A stretch of DNA of 64,000 bases from Micromonospora vinacea. Its GTDB lineage: Bacteria; Actinomycetota; Actinomycetes; Mycobacteriales; Micromonosporaceae. Shown one piece after another: positions 1-11,163 of the stretch. The stretch's first letter is position 1, and each line of letters opens with the position of its first letter. The notes under the pieces were generated by a model. That model was given only the letters and a program-made list of their open reading frames with translations. It made no database searches and had not been told where the DNA came from. The position numbers were made by a program, and so were the translations under genes. The stretch is from contig NZ_JADOTY010000001.1 in assembly GCF_015751785.1 (NCBI RefSeq), positions 4,526,001 to 4,590,000 on the forward strand, given 5' to 3'.

Positions 1-37
1 AAGGAAAGGCGGTTGTGACGCCGCGTATTGTGAGCGC

Positions 38-67
38 AAGCACACCGGCTTGTGCCGGTGTGTGCTT
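38..67. terminator. hairpin upstream of steA
   Basis: CACACCGGC (41-49) and GCCGGTGTG (54-62) form a 9-bp perfect stem with a TTGT loop. It extends imperfectly with AAG on the left and GTGCTT on the right. It lies before the first gene and most likely terminates the upstream transcript, which is outside the window. No T-tract follows, so a regulatory hairpin is also possible. Confidence 0.35.
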
Positions 68-128
68 CCCTGGGTAGGCGGCCCTGCTCAGGCATGTCGC
101 GACAGAAAAGCCTGCCTCACATGCCAGG

Positions 129-1316
129 ATGGTCACGATGCGTCTACCCACGTTGCGCCGGAACCGGAACTCCGAACCGGGCAGAGTCCTCGGCACCGCG
201 CGCCTTGACCGCCGGACGAAACGCCTGGTCGGTCGGCTGCGCCCCGGTGACATCGCGGTCATCGACCACGTCGACCTGGACCGGGTGGCGGCCGACTCGC
301 TCGTCGCCGTCGGGGTCGCGGCGGTGCTCAACGCCAAGCCCTCGGTCTCCGGTCGTTACCCGAACCTCGGCCCGGAGGTGTTGATCGCCGCCGGCATTCC
401 GCTCCTCGACGACCTGGGTGAGGGCGTCTTCGAGCGGATCCGCGAGGGCGACCAGGTGCGCATCGAGGGCAACACTGTCTTCGCCGGTGACGAGCCGGTG
501 GCGCACGGCAGCCTCCAGGACGCCGAGTCGGTCGGCAAGGCGATGGCCGACGCCCGGGAGGGCCTGTCGGTGCAGTTGGAGGCGTTCGCCGCCAACACGA
601 TGGACTACCTGCGCCAGGAACGCGACCTGCTGCTCGACGGTGTCGGGGTGCCGGACATCGAGACCCAGATCCAGGGTCGGCACTGCCTGATCGTGGTGCG
701 CGGCTACGACTACAAGGCCGACCTGGATGTGCTGCGCCCGTACATCCGGGAGTTCAAGCCGGTGCTCATCGGCGTCGACGGCGGCGCGGACGCCCTGGTC
801 GAGGCCGGCTACACCCCGGACATGATCATCGGGGACATGGATTCGGTCACCGACGACGTGCTGCGCTGCGGCGCCGAGGTGATCGTGCACGCGTACCCGG
901 ACGGGCGCGCGCCCGGCCTGCCCCGGGTCAACGGCCTCGGTGTGCCGGCGATCACCTTCCCGGCGGCGGCGACCAGCGAGGACCTGGCCATGCTTCTCGC
1001 CGACGAGAAGGGTGCCTCGCTGCTTGTTGCGGTCGGCACCCATGCCACCCTCGTCGAGTTCCTCGACAAGGGCCGTGGCGGGATGGCCTCGACGTTCCTG
1101 ACCCGGCTGAAGGTCGGCGGCAAGCTGGTCGACGCCAAGGGGGTGAGCCGGCTCTACCGGCAGAGCATCTCCGGCTCGTCGCTGCTGCTGCTGGTGCTGT
1201 CGGCGATCGCGGCGATGGCGTCCGCGGTGGCCGTGTCAACCGTCGGGAAGGCGTACCTGGGCGTCGTCGCCGAGTGGTGGGACAATTTCGTGTTCCAGCT
1301 GTACCGGCTCTTCTAG
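129..1316 (+). CDS. steA: SteA-like cytokinetic ring protein
   Basis: The protein has 395 residues and belongs to the SteA family (M. tuberculosis Rv1697-like), which works with SteB at the division septum and in cell separation. The body has a thiamin-pyrophosphokinase-like fold with IGVDGGADALVEAGY and DMIIGDMDSVTDD (about residues 215-245). A single C-terminal membrane helix (about 355-378, rich in L, A and V) anchors it. ATG codons at 129 and 138 both fit, and MRLPTLRRNR from 138 looks like the family start, so the true start may be 138. It is followed after 27 bases by steB, as in corynebacteria and mycobacteria. The family assignment is firm; the cellular role is known from relatives only. 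Confidence 0.9.
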   Translation: MVTMRLPTLRRNRNSEPGRVLGTARLDRRTKRLVGRLRPGDIAVIDHVDLDRVAADSLVAVGVAAVLNAKPSVSGRYPNLGPEVLIAAGIPLLDDLGEGVFERIREGDQVRIEGNTVFAGDEPVAHGSLQDAESVGKAMADAREGLSVQLEAFAANTMDYLRQERDLLLDGVGVPDIETQIQGRHCLIVVRGYDYKADLDVLRPYIREFKPVLIGVDGGADALVEAGYTPDMIIGDMDSVTDDVLRCGAEVIVHAYPDGRAPGLPRVNGLGVPAITFPAAATSEDLAMLLADEKGASLLVAVGTHATLVEFLDKGRGGMASTFLTRLKVGGKLVDAKGVSRLYRQSISGSSLLLLVLSAIAAMASAVAVSTVGKAYLGVVAEWWDNFVFQLYRLF

Positions 1317-1343
1317 TTCCCGACCGATCAAGAGGCTGCAAGC

Positions 1344-2285
1344 GTGATCAACTTCCGCTACCACGTGGTGTCCCTCACCGCGGTCTTCCTGGCTCTGGCG
1401 ATCGGTCTGGTGGTCGGCACAGCCGCCCTCAACGGCCCGGTCGCCGACTCGCTCGAGGGGCAGGTCACCGGGCTGCGCAAGGACAACCAACACTGGCGCC
1501 AGACGGTCAGCAACATGGAGAAGCAACTCGCGCTGGAAGAGGAGTTCGCCGAGGAGATCTCCCAGGTCGTCCTGCCCGGCACCCTCGCCGGGCGTCGGGT
1601 CGTGGTGCTCAGCCTGCCCAACGGGCGTGACCACACCGAGGGCGTGCTGAAGAAGCTCCAGCTGGCCGGGGCCACCATCACCGGCCAGGTCGACCTGCAG
1701 GACAAGTTCATCAACCCGGACAACAACTCCAACCTGCTGGAGTTGGCCGTCACCGCGGCCCGCCCGACCGCGCAGACCACCGGCCTGCCGGGCAACGGGC
1801 ACGGCGTGGAGACCTCCAGCGCGCTGCTGGCCAGCGTCCTGCTGGACCGTGCCCAGGGCGTCACGCCGGTGAGCGACGCCGACCGGCGGGCGGTGCTCGC
1901 CGCCTACAACAACGCCGGCTACCTGACCACCGACAGCAACAAGGTCACCGCCTCGGCGGAGGCGGTCGTCGTGGTCAGCGGTCAGCCGTACGTCGACAAG
2001 GACTCCGACAAGCGGGACGAGTCGGTCGTCAAGATCGCCGAACAGTTCGACCGCACCGGGTCGATCGTGGTGGCCGGCAACGGTTCCGTCGGCGGCAACC
2101 TGGTCGGCGTGGTGCGCGGCGACCCGGTGCTCGCCCAGACCATCTCCACGGTCGACAACGCCAACACCGTGCAGGGCCAGGTGGTCACCACCCTCGCCCT
2201 GGTGCAGCAACTCACCGAGAAGAAGGCAGGGCAGTACGGCGTCGGCGACAATGCCCCGTCGCTGCTGCCTAGACTGCCCCAGTGA
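1344..2285 (+). CDS. steB: SteB / MctB-family membrane-anchored protein (copper transporter family)
   Basis: This 313-residue protein begins with a GTG. The N-terminus INFRYHVVSLTAVFLALAIG is the family signature: a short cytoplasmic motif followed by one membrane helix (about residues 10-32). Next comes a coiled-coil stretch (about 35-75, with LRKDNQHWRQ and EKQLALEEEF) and an extracytoplasmic domain. In mycobacteria the homologue (Rv1698, MctB) was described as a copper-efflux channel. In corynebacteria SteB pairs with SteA in septation. The steA neighbour favours the division role; the copper label comes from family naming only. Confidence 0.88.
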   Translation: MINFRYHVVSLTAVFLALAIGLVVGTAALNGPVADSLEGQVTGLRKDNQHWRQTVSNMEKQLALEEEFAEEISQVVLPGTLAGRRVVVLSLPNGRDHTEGVLKKLQLAGATITGQVDLQDKFINPDNNSNLLELAVTAARPTAQTTGLPGNGHGVETSSALLASVLLDRAQGVTPVSDADRRAVLAAYNNAGYLTTDSNKVTASAEAVVVVSGQPYVDKDSDKRDESVVKIAEQFDRTGSIVVAGNGSVGGNLVGVVRGDPVLAQTISTVDNANTVQGQVVTTLALVQQLTEKKAGQYGVGDNAPSLLPRLPQ

Positions 2286-2352
2286 GCGAACGACGTACCC
2301 CCGTGTCCGGATCCGACCAGGTGGCGTGTTGCCGCGCCAGCGAGGTGGCGGC

Positions 2353-3219
2353 GTGAGCGCGCTGGGCCGGCTGCTGATCGCCGGCGCGGGAGCCGCGGCG
2401 GCCCGGTACGCGCTGCGTGAGGCACGCACCTCGCCGGCCGGGCCCGCGTTGGAGCGCACCAACTTCCGTGGCCGCACGGTGAGCCTGGCCGCCGGGCCGG
2501 CGCTGGCCGCCGGCGCGGCTGCCGCTGGCGCGTTCGGTGCCACCGGCGGCGCGGCCGGTGGAGCCGCCCTGGTCGCCGGTCTCGGCGCGGGCAGCGTCGG
2601 CCTGTACGACGACGTGGTCGGCGCGCGGCCGGAGCAGAAGGCGGCCAAGGGCTTCGCCGGGCACCTCGCCGCGCTGCGCGAGGGGCGGGTCACCGCCGGT
2701 CTGGTCAAGGTCGTCGGGGTGGGTGCCGCCGGGCTGGGCGCCGCCGCGCTGCTCGCCGCCGACCCCCGGGTCGCCGCGCACCCGCGCCGGCAGCGGCACG
2801 GCGCGTTCGGTCGGGGTGTCGACGTGCTGCTCGGCGCCGGCGTGATCGCCGGCACGGCCAACCTGCTGAATCTGCTCGACCTGCGGCCGGGCCGCGCCCT
2901 CAAGTCCGGGCTGCTGCTCGCCGCGCCGCTGACCGGTGGCCCGCAGGGCGGAATCGCCGCGGGCGCGGCCGGCGCCGCCGCCGGCCTGCTCCGCGACGAC
3001 CTGGCCGAGGACGTGATGCTCGGCGACAGTGGCGCGAACGCGCTCGGGGCGCTGCTCGGCGTCGCGCTCGCCGCCCGTACCGGCCCGCTCGGCCGGGCCG
3101 GTCTGCTCGCCGTCCTCGCCGGGCTCACCGCCGCCAGCGAGAAGGTCAGCTTCACGGCGGTGATCCAGCGGACCCCGGGGCTGCGCGAACTCGACGCACT
3201 GGGCCGACGCGCCGACTGA
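2353..3219 (+). CDS. MraY/WecA-like glycosyltransferase-4 family membrane protein (degenerate)
   Basis: The 288-residue protein is almost all A/G/L-rich hydrophobic segments. Three landmarks match the polyprenyl-phosphate sugar-1-phosphate transferase superfamily: VGLYDDVVG (acidic pair), NLLNLLD (the N-x-x-N-x-x-D motif) and LGDSGANALGALLG. The chain is shorter than MraY (about 360) and the substrate loops are reduced, so activity is uncertain. The GTG at 2353 is preferred because it opens directly into the first membrane segment (SALGRLLIAG). Upstream in-frame sequence is Arg/Pro-rich and overlaps steB. It ends one base before murJ, suggesting an operon for envelope lipid-linked precursors. 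Confidence 0.75.
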   Translation: MSALGRLLIAGAGAAAARYALREARTSPAGPALERTNFRGRTVSLAAGPALAAGAAAAGAFGATGGAAGGAALVAGLGAGSVGLYDDVVGARPEQKAAKGFAGHLAALREGRVTAGLVKVVGVGAAGLGAAALLAADPRVAAHPRRQRHGAFGRGVDVLLGAGVIAGTANLLNLLDLRPGRALKSGLLLAAPLTGGPQGGIAAGAAGAAAGLLRDDLAEDVMLGDSGANALGALLGVALAARTGPLGRAGLLAVLAGLTAASEKVSFTAVIQRTPGLRELDALGRRAD

Positions 3220-3220
3220 C

Positions 3221-4903
3221 GTGACCAGACCGGCACCCCTCGCCGGCGCCGGCCGGCTGGCCGGGGCAGCCGCGCTCATCGCCGTCCTCACCGTGGCCAG
3301 CCGACTCGCCGGGTTCGGCCGCACCGCCGTGTTCACCTGGGTGGTCGAGCAGAGCGACCTCGGCGGCATGTACGTCATCGCGAACACGGTGCCGAACATC
3401 GTCTTCGAGATCGTCGCGGGCGGGGCGTTGGCCAGCCTGGTCGTGCCCCTGCTGGCCGGGGCAGTCGCGGCCGAGGACCGGCGGGCGGTGGCGGCCACCA
3501 CCGGCGCCCTGCTCACCTGGACGGTGAGCCTGCTGGTTCCCCTCGCCGTGCTCGTCGTCCTGTTCGCCGACCCGATCATCTCGCTGATCAGCGAGGGACG
3601 ATCGGCGGCGGAACTCGCCGCCGGCGCCCGGATGCTGCGCGTGTTCGCCCCGCAGTTGCCGCTCTACGGGATCGGCATCGTGCTCACCGGCGTCCTGCAG
3701 GCACACCGACGCTTCGCCTGGCCGGTCATCGCGCCGCTGCTGTCCAGCCTCACAGTGGTCGTCGTCTACGTGGCCTTCGGCGCCGCCCAGGGGCGGGGCG
3801 TGTCGGTGGCCCAGGTGGGCCGCAGCGGCGAACTGCTCCTCTCCGGCGGCACCACGCTGGGCGTGGTCGTGCTGTCGCTCTCGCTGCTGATCCCGCTGCG
3901 GCGGCTGCGGCTGCGGCCCCGGTTCGGGTACGCCTTCACCGCCGACGCGCGGGCGCGGATCGGCGGGCTCGCCACGGCCGGCGCGGTGACGGTGGCGGCA
4001 CAGCAGATCGCGCTCCTGGTGGTCCTGAACCGGGTCTCCGGGGGCCCCACCGGCTCCCCGCAGGTGTTCAACCTGGCCCAGGCGATCTATCTGCTGCCGT
4101 GGGCGGTCCTCGCCGTGCCGTTGGCGGTGGCGTCCTATCCCACCCTGGCCGCCGCCAGCGCCGCCGGGGACGAGGACGGTTACCGACGGACCCTGTCCGG
4201 CGCGACGCGGGGCGTGCTGCTCTTCAGCTGCCTGGGCGTCGCGGCGTTGATCGGTACCGCGCAGCCGATCGCCGCCCTCTTCTACCCGGACAATCCGGCG
4301 TCCACCGCGGCGGCCATCAGCGGGTTCGCGCCGGGACTGCTCGGCTACGGCCTGTTCGCGGTGCTGTCCCGGGCGCTGTACGCGCGCGGCGACACCCGGT
4401 CGGCGACGGTGGCGATCACCCTCGGCTGGCTGGCCGTTCCGGCCGTGGCGGTGCCGTTGACGGTGCTGCTGCCCACCGCCGACCGGGTGCTCGCGGTGAC
4501 GTCCGCCAACTCGGTGGGGATGCTGGTGCTCGGCGCGTTGCTGCTCGTGGCGGTGCGGTGCGGCGCCGGCCGCCCCGCCCTCGCGGGTGCGGCCCGGGCC
4601 GGGGCGGCCGGTGGCCTCGCCGGAGTGCTCGCCGGGCTCGCCGGGCTGGGCCTCACCCGTTGGCTCAACGGGTCGGACGACGGCACCCCGACGATCGCGG
4701 CGGCGTTGGGTCAGGGCATGCTGTCCGGGGTTCTGGTTGGGGTGGTGTTCCTCGCCGTGGTCTGGTTCGTCGACCGGCGGGACGTAGCGCCACTGCTCGC
4801 CGGGGCGGTGCGGCGTCTGGGCCGGCGGGGGTCGTCCGGCGGTGCGCCGCCGGACACGGGCTCCCCGCAGCGGGGCGACGGGAAGGAGACGGTGGGCCAG
4901 TGA
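3221..4903 (+). CDS. murJ: MurJ/MviN family lipid flippase
   Basis: The 560-residue integral membrane protein has about 14 hydrophobic helices and the MviN/MurJ pattern. Examples are RLAGFGRTAVFTW near the N-terminus, NTVPNIVFEIVAGGALASLVVPLLAG (first part about residues 52-70) and NLAQAIYLLPWAVLAVPLA in the middle. MurJ flips lipid II across the cytoplasmic membrane for peptidoglycan synthesis. Many actinobacteria carry several paralogues, so this one may handle a related substrate. It starts with GTG one base after the preceding stop, and its TGA overlaps the next GTG. The C-terminal tail (about 530-560) is a charged cytoplasmic extension. Confidence 0.9.
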   Translation: MTRPAPLAGAGRLAGAAALIAVLTVASRLAGFGRTAVFTWVVEQSDLGGMYVIANTVPNIVFEIVAGGALASLVVPLLAGAVAAEDRRAVAATTGALLTWTVSLLVPLAVLVVLFADPIISLISEGRSAAELAAGARMLRVFAPQLPLYGIGIVLTGVLQAHRRFAWPVIAPLLSSLTVVVVYVAFGAAQGRGVSVAQVGRSGELLLSGGTTLGVVVLSLSLLIPLRRLRLRPRFGYAFTADARARIGGLATAGAVTVAAQQIALLVVLNRVSGGPTGSPQVFNLAQAIYLLPWAVLAVPLAVASYPTLAAASAAGDEDGYRRTLSGATRGVLLFSCLGVAALIGTAQPIAALFYPDNPASTAAAISGFAPGLLGYGLFAVLSRALYARGDTRSATVAITLGWLAVPAVAVPLTVLLPTADRVLAVTSANSVGMLVLGALLLVAVRCGAGRPALAGAARAGAAGGLAGVLAGLAGLGLTRWLNGSDDGTPTIAAALGQGMLSGVLVGVVFLAVVWFVDRRDVAPLLAGAVRRLGRRGSSGGAPPDTGSPQRGDGKETVGQ

Positions 4904-6078
4904 GCGCGGGACATGATCCAGCTCTGCCCGCCGGGTGGTCGGGCACCGTCGCGTTGGTGCTCGCGTCCAGCACCGGTGGGGTCGGCCAGCACGTCCGCTC
5001 GGTGGCCCGTGGCCTCGTCGCGGGCGGCGCCACCGTCCTGGTGTGCGGGCCGGCCGCCACACAGGAACAGTTCGACTTCACCGGTGTCGGTGCCCGGTTC
5101 GCGCCGGTGGAGATCCCGGCCAGCCCGACTCCGGCCGACGCCCGGGCGGTGCTCGCGCTGCGTCGGGTGCTCGCCGCCGCTCACGTCGACGTGGTGCACG
5201 CGCACGGCCTGCGGGCCGGGTTGGTCGCCGTGCTGGCCCGTCCGACCGCCCCGCTGGTCGTCACCTGGCACAACGCGGTGCTCGCGGGAGGGCTGCGGGG
5301 CGGGGTGTCCCGGCTCGTCGAACGGGTGGTGGCCCGGGGCGTCCGGGTGGCGCTCGGGGCTTCCTCGGACCTGGTGCGACGGGCCGCCGAGGTGGGCGCC
5401 GCCGACGCCCGGCTCGCCCCGGTCGCCGCGCCGACGCTGCCCGCGCCGCGTCGACGCCCGGCGGCGGTACGCGCCGAGTTCGGTGTCCGCCCGGACCAGC
5501 CGCTGATCCTCTCGGTCGGCCGGCTGCACCCGCAGAAGCGTTACGACGTGCTGATCGACGCGGCGGCCCGCTGGCGTACGCGTACCCCGCCGCCGGTCGT
5601 GGTGATCGCGGGCAGTGGGCCGGCGTATCTGCCGCTCGCCGCGCGGACCTCGGCGGCCCGTGCCCCGGTGACCCTGCTGGGGCACCGCACCGACGTGGCC
5701 GACCTCCTCGCCGGCGCCGACCTGGCGGTGGTGACCAGCGACTGGGAGGCGCGGCAGCTCTTCGCCCAGGAGGCGCTGCGCGCCGGTGTGCCGCTGGTGG
5801 CCACTCAGGTGGGCGGCCTCCCGGAGCTGGTCGGCGACGCCGCCACGTGGGTGCCCGCCGGTGACGTGGACGCTGTCGACGCGGCCGTACGCGCGTTGCT
5901 GGACGACCCGGCGGCGCGGGCGGAGCTGGGCCGGCGTGGCGCCGAACGGGCGGCGACCTGGCCGACCGAGGAGGACACCGTCGCCACGCTCGTCGCCCTC
6001 TACGTCGAGCTGGCCGGGGATCCCGGTGGCCCGGCGACCGCCCCGGGCTCCGACGCCCCGAGAACGGGACACCGGTGA
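4900..6078 (+). CDS. GT4-type glycosyltransferase (GT-B fold)
   Basis: The 392-residue protein is a glycosyltransferase family 4 type enzyme. The N-terminal Rossmann domain has SSTGGVGQHVRSVARGL (about residues 24-40) and VVHAHGLRAG. The C-terminal domain opens with ILSVGRLHPQKRYDVLIDA (about 205-223). The nucleotide-sugar end reads SDWEARQLFAQEALRAGVPLV, where the usual E-x7-E is altered, followed by GGLPELVGDAA. The start GTG at 4900 overlaps the murJ stop, showing translational coupling. It probably glycosylates a lipid or wall precursor handled by its neighbours; donor and acceptor cannot be read from sequence. Confidence 0.85.
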   Translation: MSAGHDPALPAGWSGTVALVLASSTGGVGQHVRSVARGLVAGGATVLVCGPAATQEQFDFTGVGARFAPVEIPASPTPADARAVLALRRVLAAAHVDVVHAHGLRAGLVAVLARPTAPLVVTWHNAVLAGGLRGGVSRLVERVVARGVRVALGASSDLVRRAAEVGAADARLAPVAAPTLPAPRRRPAAVRAEFGVRPDQPLILSVGRLHPQKRYDVLIDAAARWRTRTPPPVVVIAGSGPAYLPLAARTSAARAPVTLLGHRTDVADLLAGADLAVVTSDWEARQLFAQEALRAGVPLVATQVGGLPELVGDAATWVPAGDVDAVDAAVRALLDDPAARAELGRRGAERAATWPTEEDTVATLVALYVELAGDPGGPATAPGSDAPRTGHR

Positions 6079-8483
6079 TGTTGCGCCGAATCGCCCCCGC
6101 CCTGTTGACAGTGCTCGTGGTGGCGCTGGGCGTCACCGCGCTCGCCGCCCGCCCACCCCAGGGCACACCGCAACGCACCGCCGACTTCGTGGTGCTCGCC
6201 GGGATCGCCGGGCTGCGCTGGGAGGACGTGGATCCGCAGAGCACCCCGACGCTGTGGCGGATGGCCCAGGACGGGTCGATCGGCTCCCTGTCGGTGCGTT
6301 CCGCGCACCGGCCCACCTGCCCGGTGGACGGCTGGTTGACCCTCGGCGCGGGCAGCTTCGCCGCGTGGAACGGCAGCCGGTCGGTCGACGGTTGCCCGTC
6401 GGCGGGGGTGACTGTCGAACAGCCGGACGGCATCGGCGCGAACCTGCCCGACCAGGAGAGCGTGGTCCAGTACAACCAGCAGCGACTGCCCTGGGGCGCA
6501 ATGCCCGGCTCGTTGTCCGAGTCGGTGCGGTGCTCCGTCGCCGTGGGCCCGGGCGCGGCGGTGGCCGCCGCCCGACCGTTCGGCCGCGTCGACCGGTACG
6601 CGTCCGGGCTGCCGGCCGACCCGCGGCCGCTGCTCGGCTCGTGTGTGCTGAGCATCGTCGACCTCGGCACTGTCGAGGGGGAGGATCCGGCGACCCGCGC
6701 CGAGGAGGCCCGCGCGGCGGACGCCGAGCTGGCCCGGGTGCTGGCGGCGCGACCGCCGAGGTCGTTGGTGCTGGTCGCGGGGATCTCCGACACCACCCAG
6801 CCGGCACGGCTGCACGTGGCGGTCGCCGACGGGCCGGGCTGGGAGCGGGGGTGGCTCACCTCGGCCAGCACCGGCCGAGACGGGTACCTGCAACTTGTCG
6901 ACCTCGCGCCGACCGCCCTCGCCGCGTTGGGCCGGCCCATGCCGGAGCGGCTCTTCCTCGGCCGTCCGGCGATCAGCACCGGCGGCCGTCCGGCCGACCT
7001 GGCCGAGGCCATCGACGCTCCGGCGAACGCCGACCGGGAGGCGGCGGCCCAGCGCTCCGTCTCCGGTGTGTTCTTCGCGCTGCTCGCCGGGGTGCAGGTG
7101 CTGCTGGCGCTCGCCATCCTGCCGCTGCTGCGCCGGGCCCGTCCGCACGCCGGCCCGGCCGGCCCGACGCCCGTCTCCGGGCGGGTCGTGGCGGTGGTGG
7201 AGCTGCTGCTGGTCGCCGCGGCGTTGACGGTGCCGGCGGCGCTGCTGGCCGACGCGGTGCCCTGGTGGCGCGGTGAGCACCCCGGGTGGATCTTCGCCGG
7301 GGTGACAGCGCTGCTGGTGGCCGCCGGCACCGCGGCGGTGCGGTTCGCCCCCGGGTACGCGGGCACCCTGGGACCCCTCGGCGCGGTGGCCGGCCTCACC
7401 ACGCTCGTGGTCGGGCTGGACGTGCTCACCGGGGCCCGCCTCCAGCTCAACGGCGTGGTCGGCTACTCCGCGTTGCAGGGCGGCCGGTACGCCGGGCTGA
7501 GCACTGTGGGGTTGGGGGTGTTCCTCGCCGGCGCGTTGCTCACCGGCGGCTGGTTCGCCCAACGGGTGCACCGGGGCTGGCGGCCGGCGGTGATGGTGGC
7601 GGTGGGTGGTCTCGCCGTGGTGGTGGTCGGCAGCCCGTACCTGGGTGCCGACCCGGTCGGCGCGATCGCGCTCACCGCGGGGGTGAGCGTCGCCGCCGTG
7701 ATCAGTGCCGGCGGCTGGTTGACGATCAGCCGGCTGGCCTGGGCCACCATGGCCGCGCTGGCGGTCGGCATCGGGTTCGCCGTGGTGGACCTGCGGCGCC
7801 CTCCGGGGGAGCGGGGCAGCCTGGGCCGGTTCCTCTCCGCGCTCGGTGACGGCACCGGCGGGTTCGCCGTGCACCGGTCCAGCACGGAGAACTTCGAGAC
7901 GTTGGTCAACAGTCCGCTGACCGTGCTGGCGCTGGCCGGCGGGTTGCTGGTGTGGTTCGCCCTGTTGCAGCCGTGGGGTGGCCTGATGCGGCTGTTCGGC
8001 ATCTACCCGGCGGTCCGGGCCGCGCTGGCCGGCACCGTGGTCGCCGCGGTGCTCGGTGGCGTGCTCGACGGCGCGGCACTGGACCTGATGGGCGCTGCCG
8101 CCGCCCTGGTGGTGCCGATGGCCGCCCTGGCGTCGCTGCGGGTGCTCGGGCACGCCGCGGACCGGACCCGGCCGGCAACGGGCCGCCCCCGCGCCGACGA
8201 CGACTCCGGGCCCGGCGGGGTCGGCCCGGTCGGTGGGGGTGACGGCCCGTCCGGCGGTGGTGGGCCACTGGGCGCGGTGCACCCCCGCCCGATCAGCGGC
8301 CCGCCCGCGAGCGTGCCGGCGAAGGTCACCCAACCGGCGTCGGACCCTCCGGGCGACCGCCGTGAGGACGCCGACGAGCCGGTCGACCCGACCGCGAGCG
8401 GGTCGACTCCGGACTCCGCGCCGACGGTGCCCGTACCGCCCCGGCAGGTCTCCCGGTCATCGACGGAGGTTGCCGCGCCCTGA
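6075..8483 (+). CDS. large membrane protein with alkaline-phosphatase-like N-terminal domain
   Basis: The 802-residue protein begins with an uncleaved helix (LLTVLVVALGVTALAA). A soluble domain of about 300 residues follows, beginning FVVLAGIAGLRWEDVD and containing STPTLWRMAQDGSIGSLSVR, GWLTLGAGSFA and LVDLAPTALAALGRP. This order resembles the alkaline-phosphatase/sulfatase superfamily, though the metal ligands are not clear. Residues about 335-690 hold 9-10 membrane helices. The tail (690-802) is disordered and rich in G, P, D and R. The GTG at 6075 overlaps the previous stop, so it is co-translated with the glycosyltransferase. The same position between murJ and pyrG is usual in actinomycetes; its function is unknown. 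Confidence 0.75.
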   Translation: MMLRRIAPALLTVLVVALGVTALAARPPQGTPQRTADFVVLAGIAGLRWEDVDPQSTPTLWRMAQDGSIGSLSVRSAHRPTCPVDGWLTLGAGSFAAWNGSRSVDGCPSAGVTVEQPDGIGANLPDQESVVQYNQQRLPWGAMPGSLSESVRCSVAVGPGAAVAAARPFGRVDRYASGLPADPRPLLGSCVLSIVDLGTVEGEDPATRAEEARAADAELARVLAARPPRSLVLVAGISDTTQPARLHVAVADGPGWERGWLTSASTGRDGYLQLVDLAPTALAALGRPMPERLFLGRPAISTGGRPADLAEAIDAPANADREAAAQRSVSGVFFALLAGVQVLLALAILPLLRRARPHAGPAGPTPVSGRVVAVVELLLVAAALTVPAALLADAVPWWRGEHPGWIFAGVTALLVAAGTAAVRFAPGYAGTLGPLGAVAGLTTLVVGLDVLTGARLQLNGVVGYSALQGGRYAGLSTVGLGVFLAGALLTGGWFAQRVHRGWRPAVMVAVGGLAVVVVGSPYLGADPVGAIALTAGVSVAAVISAGGWLTISRLAWATMAALAVGIGFAVVDLRRPPGERGSLGRFLSALGDGTGGFAVHRSSTENFETLVNSPLTVLALAGGLLVWFALLQPWGGLMRLFGIYPAVRAALAGTVVAAVLGGVLDGAALDLMGAAAALVVPMAALASLRVLGHAADRTRPATGRPRADDDSGPGGVGPVGGGDGPSGGGGPLGAVHPRPISGPPASVPAKVTQPASDPPGDRREDADEPVDPTASGSTPDSAPTVPVPPRQVSRSSTEVAAP

Positions 8484-8646
8484 GCGCCGGACCTCGTCTG
8501 GATGGCCCGGAGGTGTCGCAGCCGGGGTGCGGCCTGCGGGTACCCGCCCGGGAGGTGTTACCGTCGAATCCCGTGGATCGCGTGATCACTTTGCTGATCA
8601 AGCACGGCGGTCTGCATGACCGCGACAGACGACACGGGAGCAGGCC

Positions 8647-10398
<1,752 letters not shown>

Positions 10399-10474
10399 GC
10401 GAGCGCAGCGAGCGAACCAGCAGGCTCAGCAGCGTGGCGTCTCGCGCCGTCGTCGAGCGTAGCGAGTCGACGGC
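10399..10474. repeat. short palindromic GAGCG-AGCGAG repeats between pyrG and NUDIX gene
   Basis: The spacer contains GAGCGAGCGCAGCGAGCGAA (10399-10418) and GTCGAGCGTAGCGAGTCGAC (10452-10471). Both are near-palindromes built on GAGCGNAGCGAG. CGCCGTCG and CGACGGCG flank the second and extend it. Such units are scattered through Micromonosporaceae and related genomes and are often placed between genes. Their role is unknown; mRNA-stabilising hairpins or REP-like elements are possibilities. Confidence 0.6.
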
Positions 10475-11080
10475 GTGAGCGCCGTCGAGCACCGCTACGA
10501 GGTGCGTTCCCGGCAGGAGCGGTACCGGGGGCGGATCTTCGACGTGGTCACCGAGGAGGTGACCATGCCGGGCGGCGGCACCGGGCTGCGTGACCTCGTC
10601 CGGCACGTGGGGGCGGTGGCCGTGGTGGCGCTCGACGACGCCGGCCAGGTGGTGCTGATCCGGCAGTACCGGCACGCGGTCGGCCGGCACCTGTGGGAGC
10701 TGCCGGCCGGCCTGATGGACGTCTCCGGCGAGGAGTTGCCGGCCGCGGCGCTGCGGGAGCTGGCCGAGGAGGCCGACCTCACCGCCGGGCGGGTCGACGT
10801 GCTGGTGGACCTGCACAGCTCGCCGGGGTTCACCAACGAGATCGTCCGGGTGTTCCTGGCCCGCGACCTCGGCGACGTGCCGGCCGACGAGCGGCACGAG
10901 CGCCACGACGAGGAGGCCGACCTCCAGGTCGTCCGGATCGACCTGGACGAGGCGGTCGCCATGGTCCTGGCCGGTGAGGTCACCAACGCGGCCGCGGTGG
11001 CCGGGCTGCTGGCCGCGGCCCGCGCCCGGGACACCGGCTTCACGCAGCTGCGCCGGGCGGACGCGCCGCTGCCGCGCTGA
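10475..11080 (+). CDS. NUDIX hydrolase, ADP-ribose pyrophosphatase type
   Basis: The 201-residue protein contains the NUDIX box as GLMDVSGEELPAAALRELAEE at about residues 79-99 (G-x5-E-x7-R-E-L-x-E-E). Upstream are VVLIRQYRHAVGRHLWELPAG and downstream LHSSPGFTNE, the arrangement found in ADP-ribose diphosphatases and the Rv1700 family. The expected reaction is hydrolysis of ADP-ribose to AMP and ribose-5-phosphate. It starts with GTG at 10475. The position between pyrG and the recombinase gene is conserved with mycobacteria. Confidence 0.9.
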   Translation: MSAVEHRYEVRSRQERYRGRIFDVVTEEVTMPGGGTGLRDLVRHVGAVAVVALDDAGQVVLIRQYRHAVGRHLWELPAGLMDVSGEELPAAALRELAEEADLTAGRVDVLVDLHSSPGFTNEIVRVFLARDLGDVPADERHERHDEEADLQVVRIDLDEAVAMVLAGEVTNAAAVAGLLAAARARDTGFTQLRRADAPLPR

Positions 11081-11118
11081 GCGTCGCCGCCGGTCCAGCC
11101 GGTGGGGGAGTACGCGCC

Positions 11119-11152
11119 AAAGGGGCCCCGCGGTCAACCGCGGGGCCCCTTT
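11119..11152. terminator. bidirectional rho-independent terminator
   Basis: AAAGGGGCCCCGCGG (11119-11133) and its exact complement (11138-11152) form a 15-bp perfect stem with a TCAA loop. The A-run on one side and T-run on the other let it work in both directions. It sits between the converging NUDIX and TM2 genes. Confidence 0.92.
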
Positions 11153-11163
11153 CGCTGTCTGGT

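Noticed and set aside
144..1043. Long minus-strand frame opposite steA
   Set aside because: It mirrors a well-supported family gene on the plus strand and its sequence is His/Arg/Val-rich, as expected for an antisense shadow of GC-rich coding DNA.
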